From Minisyncoccota bacterium (GTDB taxonomy: Bacteria; Patescibacteriota; Microgenomatia; Levybacterales; UBA12049): 8,301 nucleotides of DNA. This document shows, one piece after another, positions 1-4,972 of the stretch (position 1 is the stretch's first letter; each line of letters opens with the position of its first letter). The stretch spans positions 1 through 8,301 of the forward strand of contig JANWIQ010000061.1 in assembly GCA_025449795.1 (NCBI GenBank), read 5' to 3'. A model generated the notes under the pieces. The model was not told the DNA's origin, ran no database searches, and was given only the letters and a program-made list of their open reading frames with translations. The translations under genes and the position numbers were made by a program.

Positions 1-27
1 AGGAGCCACTCTTTACGAATGGCCCCT
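1..27 (-). terminator. Hairpin, probable intrinsic terminator of the sigma operon
   Basis: Read on the minus strand, an 11-bp stem (AGGGGCCATTC paired with GAGTGGCTCCT, including two G-U pairs) closes a 5-nt GTAAA loop. It begins 13 nt after the stop codon of the last operon gene. The U-tract that would prove a Rho-independent terminator would lie beyond the window edge, so only the hairpin is seen. No T-run follows the hairpin in the plus direction. Confidence 0.6.
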
Positions 28-40
28 GTAAAAACAATTG

Positions 41-376
41 TTATTTGCTGTCTGGACTACTGCCATGTTTGTCCTCAAACCGCTGTTCGTTTTGCTCATG
101 ATGAAAAGCCGCATTCATAAGACCAAATAGCGCGTGGACATCTGCATGGAGACCCAACATGTCATCTTTATCTCCATCCCCGGTTGGTGTCACCGACGGC
201 GTTATAGTAACGGAAGGTGTGGGGGTATCCGTTGGTGTGACGGTTGGTACAATAGTGTCAGTTGGTGTAACCGACGGTGTTACATCTGCCGCAACTGTTA
301 GTGCACTTGTTGACAGATTTCCATGATGGAAAAGCGAAAGTAACAATGCAACAAAAAGAGAAAATCCTGTATTCAT
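41..376 (-). CDS. Small secreted Thr/Pro-rich protein of unknown function, third gene of the sigma operon
   Basis: I do not recognise a family. The 111-residue product starts with a signal-peptide-like hydrophobic stretch (residues 5-16, FSLFVALLLSLF) and a plausible cleavage region near SALTVAA (25-30). Residues 31-65 are a low-complexity Thr/Pro/Val repeat of the VTPSVTPTD type, probably an extended extracellular spacer. The rest (66-111) is acidic and His-containing (H78, H81, H92, H93, H104) and may form a helix; metal binding is possible but unproven. A longer reading begins at GTG 385, but ATG 376 is preferred because a near-perfect Shine-Dalgarno (382-392) sits 8 nt upstream of it. The upstream gene ends at 378, so the two nearly abut and are surely co-transcribed. 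It may be an envelope-stress effector or a sensor partner of the membrane protein encoded just upstream. Confidence 0.75.
   Translation of the reverse strand: MNTGFSLFVALLLSLFHHGNLSTSALTVAADVTPSVTPTDTIVPTVTPTDTPTPSVTITPSVTPTGDGDKDDMLGLHADVHALFGLMNAAFHHEQNEQRFEDKHGSSPDSK
183..282. repeat. Degenerate direct repeats encoding the Thr/Pro spacer
   Basis: The 22-nt stretches at 183-204 and 261-282 match at 20 of 22 positions, and shorter GTTGGTGT and CGGTTGGTA copies lie between them. They encode the repeated VTPSVTPT-type spacer of the secreted protein. Such repeats can expand or contract by slippage, so spacer length may vary between strains. Confidence 0.7.
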
Positions 377-377
377 A

Positions 378-839
378 TTACTCACCCCCTTTCTTATTTC
401 TTTGTACTCGAAAAAAATGTTCTAGATATTTTTGTAGAGAGGCATGCCAATTTTGCTCATGTACCGGAAGAGGTGTTGGTGCAGCGGTTATGGGAGGGGT
501 TATCTGGACAGATAGAGTCGGTGTTGGGGTTGGGACATTTCCTTGGGTAATAGTTCCCTTTTGTATTGGCGTGAGGGGACGAAGAATATTGTGCTGGCCA
601 ACGGGTAGGACATATCCCGATGGACGTACTATGCCTGCGCGGGCAACAATTCCCCCACCAATGCCAACAAAAAGCAGGATACCAAGCGTCGCAAGCGGAG
701 CCCACCTGACGATAAACAAAGGAAAATAAAATCCATTTCGCCTGCTTGGAAGGTCTGCAGTTTTTGCAGCAATCATCCTATGTAACGATTCACTTGCTTT
801 CACTTTTTGCAAGAGGGTAAATTGTTTTTCTTCATTCAT
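378..839 (-). CDS. Single-pass membrane protein, candidate anti-sigma factor
   Basis: The 153-residue product has a charged N-terminal domain of about 45 residues (MNEEKQFTLLQKVKASE...), one transmembrane helix around residues 46-67 (APLATLGILLFVGIGGGIVA), and an outer part with a Thr/Pro-rich segment at 101-125 (VPTPTPTLS, PTPLPV) and a basic tail ending KKGGE. Its ATG overlaps the sigma factor TGA in an ATGA, indicating translational coupling. A membrane protein with a short cytoplasmic domain coupled to an ECF sigma gene is the usual setting for an anti-sigma factor, and that is the only basis for the function. No zinc-binding HxxxCxxC anti-sigma motif is visible and I do not recognise the family. 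It could instead be a surface protein whose expression follows the sigma factor. The next gene starts at the stop codon of this one. Confidence 0.75.
   Translation of the reverse strand: MNEEKQFTLLQKVKASESLHRMIAAKTADLPSRRNGFYFPLFIVRWAPLATLGILLFVGIGGGIVARAGIVRPSGYVLPVGQHNILRPLTPIQKGTITQGNVPTPTPTLSVQITPPITAAPTPLPVHEQNWHASLQKYLEHFFRVQRNKKGGE
382..392 (-). promoter_or_regulatory. Strong Shine-Dalgarno that fixes the start at ATG 376
   Basis: The minus strand reads AAAGGGGGTGA, one base from the perfect AAAGGAGGTGA. The G-run ends 8 nt before ATG 376 and lies inside the last codons of the upstream gene. This is the only strong Shine-Dalgarno I found in the window. Confidence 0.75.
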
Positions 840-1408
840 ACATTTTTTCGCAATTGCTTTAAGGCCCTATATTGTAGTGCCCGTATTGCATCTTCTTTTT
901 TTTCTGTAATCGCTGCAATCTCTTTATAGGAGAGGTCTTCAACAAATCTCAAAAGAATTATTTCTCTTTGCTCATCGCTAAGCACTTGTAACTTCTGCAT
1001 AACTTGCTCTATGGCAACTGCATCTGTTACTTTTTCTTCTACCGATTCTTTTTCATCAGCCAAATTTTCATCTAATGCAACCTGTTGACGTGCTCCACGG
1101 ATATGGTCGATAAGCGTATTTCTTGCAATCGTATACAGCCATGCTTGAAAACTGCCCTGCCTGCCGGCAGGAAGGCTCTTTCCGAATGTGTCCAACTTTT
1201 CCCATGCTTTTACAAACACGGACTGGACAAGATCCTCTGAAAGCTCCCGATTATTTCCTGTGCGGAAATATATATATCGATACAAACGATCCAAATATAT
1301 TTCATAGAGTTTTCCAAACGCCTCCTTTTCTCCCAGTTGGGCTCTTTTTACCAATACCCATTCCGGTATCAGGGACAATGTTTGGAACCTTTTTATGAGG
1401 CCTCGCAT
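836..1408 (-). CDS. ECF-type RNA polymerase sigma factor (sigma-70 family)
   Basis: The product directs RNA polymerase to a dedicated set of promoters. Counting from GTG 1417 (193 residues), region 2 spans about 37-110, with EDLVQSVFVKAWEKL and FQAWLYTIARN typical of 2.2-2.4. Region 4 spans about 137-190, with LSDEQREIILLRFVEDLSYKEIAAI as its helix-turn-helix core (key residues L147, E151, Y164, I167). A seven-residue insertion (81-87, SLPAGRQ) containing a GC-rich palindrome interrupts region 2 between 2.2 and 2.3. Two starts are possible: GTG 1417 or ATG 1408 (190 residues). A perfect TATAAT at 1419-1424 would start transcription near 1412, excluding the GTG, so ATG 1408 is preferred. A dyad (1383-1416) covers this start and could allow autoregulation. 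It is first in an operon with a candidate anti-sigma gene. Target promoters are unknown. Confidence 0.93.
   Translation of the reverse strand: MRGLIKRFQTLSLIPEWVLVKRAQLGEKEAFGKLYEIYLDRLYRYIYFRTGNNRELSEDLVQSVFVKAWEKLDTFGKSLPAGRQGSFQAWLYTIARNTLIDHIRGARQQVALDENLADEKESVEEKVTDAVAIEQVMQKLQVLSDEQREIILLRFVEDLSYKEIAAITEKKEDAIRALQYRALKQLRKNV
1156..1175. repeat. GC-rich palindromic repeat inserted in the sigma gene
   Basis: A perfect 12-bp palindrome CCTGCCGGCAGG (1160-1171) extends to 20 nt (1156-1175) with one mismatched pair. It is far richer in G+C than its surroundings and coincides with the extra SLPAGRQ residues of the sigma factor, about 21 nt, so the frame is kept. It looks like one copy of a short dispersed palindromic element; copy number in the genome cannot be seen here. 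Confidence 0.75.
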
Positions 1409-1416
1409 AGGTTCCA
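1383..1416. promoter_or_regulatory. Dyad symmetry over the sigma gene start, possible operator
   Basis: Perfect 8-bp inverted arms TGGAACCT (1383-1390) and AGGTTCCA (1409-1416) are separated by 18 nt. Within lies a nearly concentric palindrome GAGGCCTC (1397-1404). The ATG start (1406-1408) is inside the dyad and the -10 box lies directly upstream. It could be a repressor or autoregulatory site, or an RNA fold near the start. Chance is not excluded. Confidence 0.4.
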
Positions 1417-1418
1417 CT

Positions 1419-1424
1419 ATTATA
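1419..1424 (-). promoter_or_regulatory. -10 box (TATAAT) of the sigma operon
   Basis: The minus strand carries an exact TATAAT ending 10 nt before ATG 1408. No good -35 hexamer is seen at 16-18 nt spacing (ACAAAT at 17). Transcription would start near 1412, leaving a leader of only a few nucleotides. Confidence 0.5.
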
Positions 1425-1526
1425 TAACGGATGGCACTGGTATTTGTGACGGAGTACTAGGTGAATTAGTGCATTACCTCGTTAGATCTTACTTCGATTC
1501 TCCCGTTTCCCAAAGAACTGTAGACA

Positions 1527-1551
1527 GTAACCTGGGGGGTTAAATAGCTTT
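1527..1551 (+). repeat. Left 25-bp inverted repeat of the transposase unit
   Basis: It begins GTAACCTGGG and ends ATAGCTTT, and is the exact reverse complement of 2286-2310. It lies 26 nt beyond the transposase stop codon. The internal TAACC/GGTTA arms form a 5-bp stem with a TGGGG loop. Outside 1527 the similarity ends after a two-base match past one mismatch. Confidence 0.9.
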
Positions 1552-1577
1552 GAACCTAGGGATTTTATAAATTCGGT

Positions 1578-2249
1578 CTATTGTTCAATCAGTAAATGCT
1601 TTATTACGTCCAATTCTCTTTGATATGATGCTTGGTCTGAGACAAAAGTCTTATATGCAGAAACCGATGGAAAATGTTCAAGAATTATCTTGGTATTTAC
1701 CACACTTTCTTCCTCAGTTAAATATACCTTATACGATGACCATGGAAATAGCTCTACTTCTTGTAAAGACTTTACAACAAAACCAGTAAAGGGATTCAAG
1801 TGAATGTACCGAGAGACATGAAGGAGTTGCTCCTCATCTTCTATTCTGACGCCTTTAAATTGGTCGAGAAATAAAGCACCATCTCTGTGATATTTCGTAT
1901 TGATATATTTTGTGTAACTATTTTGAAATTTTCCAATAAAATTTGATATGCCACCGTCACTCAGCTGCTTAAGCAAAAAGTGAAAATGGTTTGGCATCAA
2001 AACGAAAGAAAGAATTTCTACCTGTTTTTCTTGCAATTTCATTTGTTGCATCAACAATTCTTGAATTTCCTCATTTGTGTTGAGATACCGCGAGAGACTG
2101 ACAGGTGGATTCTTTGTTACGTAAAATTCTGTTGTAAAGAGTGCGCGACGATAATCAGACGTGTTGAAAAAGGTAGGTTGCTTGTTATTTCCTCTATTAA
2201 AAACGTGATATATTTCGTCTGTAATAAATGGAACTTTTCTCCCTGGCAT
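1578..2249 (-). CDS. REP-associated tyrosine transposase (Y1 HUH family)
   Basis: This 223-residue protein has the size and motif order of Y1 transposases, which nick and rejoin single-stranded DNA through a 5'-phosphotyrosine. The metal-binding HUH motif is H88-F-H90 in LMPNHFHFLL. The catalytic tyrosine lies in the helix SYTKYINTKYHRDG, with Y112 or Y115 the candidates. Also typical are the N-terminal YHVFNRGNN (14-22), the GALFLDQFKGVRIE strand (124-137), SRYIHLNP (146-153) and PWSSYKVY (169-176). The frame is intact and motifs complete, so it may be active. An in-frame stop shortly upstream fixes ATG 2249 as the first ATG. A -35/-10 pair (2260-2288) partly inside the right inverted repeat probably drives it. 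It is independent of topA and the sigma operon. Confidence 0.92.
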   Translation of the reverse strand: MPGRKVPFITDEIYHVFNRGNNKQPTFFNTSDYRRALFTTEFYVTKNPPVSLSRYLNTNEEIQELLMQQMKLQEKQVEILSFVLMPNHFHFLLKQLSDGGISNFIGKFQNSYTKYINTKYHRDGALFLDQFKGVRIEDEEQLLHVSRYIHLNPFTGFVVKSLQEVELFPWSSYKVYLTEEESVVNTKIILEHFPSVSAYKTFVSDQASYQRELDVIKHLLIEQ

Positions 2250-2259
2250 ACTTCTTTTT

Positions 2260-2288
2260 AGAATACATCATTTTCCCCTTTGTGTAAA
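2260..2288 (-). promoter_or_regulatory. Probable transposase promoter overlapping the inverted repeat
   Basis: On the minus strand TTTACA (2283-2288, 5 of 6 to TTGACA) is 17 nt from TATTCT (2260-2265, 4 of 6 to TATAAT). The first three bases of the -35 are the inner end of the right inverted repeat. The -10 ends 10 nt before ATG 2249, so the leader would be about 4 nt. Confidence 0.4.
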
Positions 2289-2310
2289 GCTATTTAACCC
2301 CCCAGGTTAC
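2286..2310 (-). repeat. Right 25-bp inverted repeat of the transposase unit
   Basis: It is the exact reverse complement of 1527-1551, 36 nt upstream of the transposase start, and its inner three bases form half of the likely -35. Just outside it, GAACC-TATT-GGTTC (2323-2336) forms a second small hairpin with no counterpart at the left end. Confidence 0.9.
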
Positions 2311-2427
2311 AGTTGGACATCCGAACCTATTGGTTCTGGATTAATTCGTTTTTGAAGTTTAAGGGTAGCCTTCTTAGCTGTAATTCTCTTTTGGCTTTTG
2401 GAATACCATATTTTGTTATAATTTCTT

Positions 2428-2452
2428 CCGCCCCTGCGGGATTCCGCTGCGG
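2428..2452. repeat. GC-rich palindromic patch downstream of topA
   Basis: In an AT-rich spacer, outer arms CCGC (2428-2431) and GCGG (2449-2452) enclose an inner hairpin GCGG-GATT-CCGC (2436-2447), and CTGCGG is repeated directly (2434-2439 and 2447-2452). It lies 17-41 nt past the topA stop, where a terminator might be expected, but no T-run follows on the minus strand. It resembles in composition the palindrome inserted in the sigma gene and may be another dispersed element. The rest of the spacer (2311-2469) shows nothing else I can support. Confidence 0.5.
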
Positions 2453-2469
2453 TGGGACATACTGCAAAA

Positions 2470-4863
2470 TCACTGCTTTGCCTTTTTCTTTTTCGCTGAG
2501 GTGCTTTTTTTTACCGGTTTTACTTGTATCCCTTGCTCTAAATCTCTTTTTACATCTTGTAGCTTCCATGCCGCGTAGTCACATTTTGGGTAATTGCTGC
2601 AGCCATAAAATGTCCGTCCTTTGCGGGTTTTGCGGGCAATTACTTTTCCCCCATCTTTGGGGCAACTAAATTGTGTCTCCTCAACAAAAGGCTTTTTAAA
2701 GTCACAGGCAGGAAAATTCTTGCAGGAAATAAATTTTCCAAATCGCCCGACACGAATTACCAACGGCGCATTATCTTTAGGACACAATTCTCCTGTTTCT
2801 TCTGTGGGAATTTCTACTCGGTCTGCTTTTTTTACGACTTCCAATTTTTTCTCAAAAGGTCCATAAAACTCTCGCAGCACTTCCTGCCAATTTTCCTCTC
2901 CCGCAGCAACATTGTCTAATTTCTGCTCCATGTCTGCAGTAAAAGGGATGTCGTCAATGTCGGAAAAATTCTTCACCAAAAAATCATTCACTGCGATTCC
3001 AACCGATGTCGGAAGAAATTTTTTCTCTTCTCTCTCGATATATTGACGCGCCTCTATGGTGGAAATAATGGTTGCATACGTAGACGGCCTACCAATTCCT
3101 GCTTCTTCCAATGATTTTATAAGGGAAGCATCATTGTAACGCGCAGGGGGCATAGTTTCATGACTTTCTGCGAGTACCTTACGCATTGCTAACCTCTCTA
3201 ACGCCTTGAAAATGGGTAATTTTTTATCCTCTAGTCCGAAGGGGTTAATTTTGAGAAATCCTTCAAATAAAAGGACAGAACCATTGGTCTTAAAACGATA
3301 TTTCGGATGGGATTCGGATAGGACTCGGCGTGCCAGATTGTCTGATGTATCAGAACTTCTGATACTCTGAATTTCCGGTTTACTGAGTTTTATCTGAGTT
3401 TTATCTGAGTCATCTGCAGCAACATATACTGTTGTACTCTCTATTCTTGCATCACTCATTTGACTGGCGAGAGCCCTTCTCCAAATGAGCTCATACAATT
3501 TTGCGTAATCATTTCCCAAATCCGCTGCAACTTTCTCAGCAGTTACCTGTGCTTTTGTCGGACGGATTGCTTCATGTGCTTCCTGTGCATTTTTTTGCTG
3601 TCTAACATAAAAACGAGGTTTCTCCGGAATATAGGTTGCCCCAAAAACCTCCTCTATATATTTCCTCATTGCAAAAATAGCAGAGGTCGCAACGGTAAGA
3701 GAGTCTGTCCTATGATACGTAATATATCCTTCTTCATATAATTTTTGGGCAAGGCTCATGGTACGCTTTCCCGAATATCCATATCGAATTGCCGCTTGCT
3801 GCTGCAGCGTTGATGTGGTAAATGGCGGCTGTGGACTTCTTTTTGTCTCTTTTTGTATTACTTCTTCAACAGTATATGTCTTTGACTGTAGATCTTTTTC
3901 TATATCTTTTGCTTTTTCTTCTGAATCAATGACCGTCTTGGTTACGGTATAAGTACCATCATAGAGGGTTAATTTCTCCTGCAACTCTATTTTCTTCCCA
4001 CCTATTTCAATAAGGTCAAAAGACACTGTTGGGGAATTCGAGGAAGCAGCCGGCTGTCCTTCTGAAACTGAATTGAAAGTCGACTTTTCTCCTTCCTTGT
4101 CCATTCTTTCTTCTTTTGGTAGTCGACTTTCATTTAGCGAAGACGAAACGAGACTTGTATCTTTTCCCTTACTTCCCTGAGCGTCATGTTTCAGCAAGGA
4201 TGGATGGCTGCTTCCCACCCTTGATAAGGCAACTGAAATGGTCCAGTAATTTTCCTTTCCAAATTTCCCAATCTCTCTTTCCCTTTCCACAATCAGACGA
4301 AGCGCAACAGACTGCACACGTCCTGCAGAAAGGCCTCGCCTCACTTTTTGCCATAACAGCGGCGAAAGCTTGTATCCTACCAATCTATCCAATACGCGGC
4401 GTCCAATTTGTGCTGCAACTAAATCTTCATTGACGCTTCCTGGATTTTTCAATGCCTCCTCAATTGCTTCTTTGGTAATCTCATGGAAGACAATTCGCTG
4501 AATTGGCTTATGGCTTATTGCTGATAGCATATGGTCCCTTTTTTTGGTTTTTGCTATAGGCAATTTGCCATCTGCTATAAGCTCGGCGATATTCGCTGCG
4601 ATTGCTTCTCCTTCTCTATCCGGATCTGTTGCAAGTAGAATACTACTCGCTTCTTTTGCAAGTTTTTTTAGCTCTGCAATTGTTTTTTTCTTGTCAGCAG
4701 AAATTTCAAATTGGGGAGCAAAATTGTTTTCCACATCCACGCCAAGCGTCGACTTGGGCAAATCCATCACATGGCCCATGGAAGCACGAATCGTGTATCC
4801 ATCTCCTAAAAATTTTCCTATGGTACGGGCTTTCGTCGGTGATTCTACAATTACTAATTTCAT
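2470..4863 (-). CDS. topA: DNA topoisomerase I (type IA)
   Basis: It relaxes negatively supercoiled DNA by cutting one strand through a 5'-phosphotyrosine. The 797-residue sequence shows the TOPRIM domain (residues 1-130) with E7 and D80-P-D82-R-E84-G-E, then RIGRRVLDRLVGY-like helices (151-164) and SAGRVQSVALRL (179-190). The catalytic tyrosine is Y383 in EGYITYHRTDS, followed by EAHEAIRPT (428-436) and GIGRPSTYATI (589-599). The C-terminus has two zinc-ribbon-like units with three cysteines each (C694/C714/C720 and C734/C755/C761; the usual second Cys is Asp in CPKD) and a Lys-rich tail. Three extra segments, about 99-122, 215-280 and 485-521, are made of repeat-bearing DNA. ATG 4863 gives the canonical MKLVIVESPTKA start, with only a weak GAGAG upstream. 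It follows dprA by 109 nt and is probably co-transcribed. Confidence 0.98.
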   Translation of the reverse strand: MKLVIVESPTKARTIGKFLGDGYTIRASMGHVMDLPKSTLGVDVENNFAPQFEISADKKKTIAELKKLAKEASSILLATDPDREGEAIAANIAELIADGKLPIAKTKKRDHMLSAISHKPIQRIVFHEITKEAIEEALKNPGSVNEDLVAAQIGRRVLDRLVGYKLSPLLWQKVRRGLSAGRVQSVALRLIVEREREIGKFGKENYWTISVALSRVGSSHPSLLKHDAQGSKGKDTSLVSSSLNESRLPKEERMDKEGEKSTFNSVSEGQPAASSNSPTVSFDLIEIGGKKIELQEKLTLYDGTYTVTKTVIDSEEKAKDIEKDLQSKTYTVEEVIQKETKRSPQPPFTTSTLQQQAAIRYGYSGKRTMSLAQKLYEEGYITYHRTDSLTVATSAIFAMRKYIEEVFGATYIPEKPRFYVRQQKNAQEAHEAIRPTKAQVTAEKVAADLGNDYAKLYELIWRRALASQMSDARIESTTVYVAADDSDKTQIKLSKPEIQSIRSSDTSDNLARRVLSESHPKYRFKTNGSVLLFEGFLKINPFGLEDKKLPIFKALERLAMRKVLAESHETMPPARYNDASLIKSLEEAGIGRPSTYATIISTIEARQYIEREEKKFLPTSVGIAVNDFLVKNFSDIDDIPFTADMEQKLDNVAAGEENWQEVLREFYGPFEKKLEVVKKADRVEIPTEETGELCPKDNAPLVIRVGRFGKFISCKNFPACDFKKPFVEETQFSCPKDGGKVIARKTRKGRTFYGCSNYPKCDYAAWKLQDVKRDLEQGIQVKPVKKSTSAKKKKAKQ
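3301..3413. repeat. Repeat-built in-frame insertion in topA (third segment)
   Basis: The DNA for residues 485-521 contains tandem 11-bp CTGAGTTTTAT units (3383-3393, 3394-3404, partial 3405-3413). A perfect 19-nt palindrome lies at 3347-3365 (GTATCAGAA-C-TTCTGATAC), overlapped by the hairpin TCTGAT-GT-ATCAGA at 3341-3354. Two 11-bp units CGGATGGGATT/CGGATAGGACT lie at 3304-3325. Conserved TopA sequence resumes on both sides (STTVYVAAD before, YRFKTNGSVLLFEGF after). Confidence 0.75.
4024..4221. repeat. Repeat-bearing in-frame insertion in topA (second segment)
   Basis: Residues about 215-280 form a Ser/Lys/Glu-rich segment between TISVALSR and SFDLIEIGGKKIEL, where I expect TopA to run on directly. 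The DNA holds AAAGTCGACTTT (a 12-bp palindrome, 4076-4087) and AGTCGACT (4121-4128); GAAAGTCGAC at 4075-4084 is the inverted copy of 4122-4131. CAGCCGGCTG lies at 4048-4057. The segment is probably a disordered surface loop. Confidence 0.6.
4498..4572. repeat. Repeat-bearing in-frame insertion in topA (first segment)
   Basis: Residues about 99-122 (GKLPIAKTKKRDHML...) separate the TOPRIM helix from RIVFHEITKEAI, which usually follow one another closely. The DNA has a tandem GGCTTAT pair (4505-4518) and two GCTATA copies. The boundaries are approximate because they rest on memory of the family, not an alignment. Confidence 0.5.
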
Positions 4864-4972
4864 ATGTATTTCTCTCAGGACTCAAATCGCAAACCTCAAA
4901 ACTACAACTAAGAATCTCAAAGTTTTCATATCTGAGATGTAGATTTGAGATCTGACATTTGCAATATAAGAT
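4864..4972. repeat. dprA-topA spacer with repeated TTTGAG motifs
   Basis: The 109-nt spacer carries TTTGAG three times on the minus strand (in CTTTGAGATTC, TTTTGAGGTTT and GATTTGAGTCC) and once on the plus strand (GATTTGAGATC). AGATCT and ATCTGAGAT form local dyads. I see no convincing promoter or terminator, so topA is probably read from the dprA transcript. The spacer resembles the repeat material inserted in the neighbouring genes. Confidence 0.45.

Larger units (their letters stand above)
1527..2310 (-). mobile_element. Single-gene REP-type/IS200-like element bounded by 25-bp inverted repeats
   Basis: A Y1 HUH transposase gene is bracketed by a perfect 25-bp inverted repeat (1527-1551 and 2286-2310), giving a 784-bp unit. 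IS200/IS605 elements lack terminal inverted repeats, but REP-associated (RAYT) transposases are typically flanked by inverted REP-like sequences, so the RAYT class fits better. Each repeat contains a small hairpin, TAACC-TGGGG-GGTTA. No target-site duplication is seen, as expected of single-strand HUH transposition. The stretch 1552-1577 and the stretch 2250-2285 inside the unit hold no other gene. Confidence 0.65.

Noticed and set aside
277..729. Open plus-strand frame of 150 codons
   Set aside because: It is antisense to the Thr/Pro-rich genes, crosses their boundary, and its peptide is Cys/Arg/Gly-rich with no domain-like pattern.
1520..2320. Target-site duplication around the transposase unit
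   Set aside because: The bases outside the two 25-bp repeats do not match in direct orientation.
1406..2336. Recurring GAACC/GGTTC pentamers around the sigma start and the transposase
   Set aside because: A five-base motif is expected many times in 8.3 kb on two strands, so the clustering is not convincing.
2428..2452. Intrinsic terminator for topA
   Set aside because: The hairpin is followed on the minus strand by AAGAAATTATAAC rather than a U-tract.
2327..2569. Minus-strand frame running from the topA tail into the spacer, ending in a plausible-looking basic peptide (EEIITKYGIPKAKRELQ)
   Set aside because: Its first half is an alternative frame of topA and its middle is the GC-rich palindrome. 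A decayed gene fragment is possible but no family is recognised and no start is supported.
4544..4955. Overlapping plus-strand frames opposite the topA N-terminus
   Set aside because: They lie antisense to the conserved TOPRIM domain, which accounts fully for the sequence constraint.
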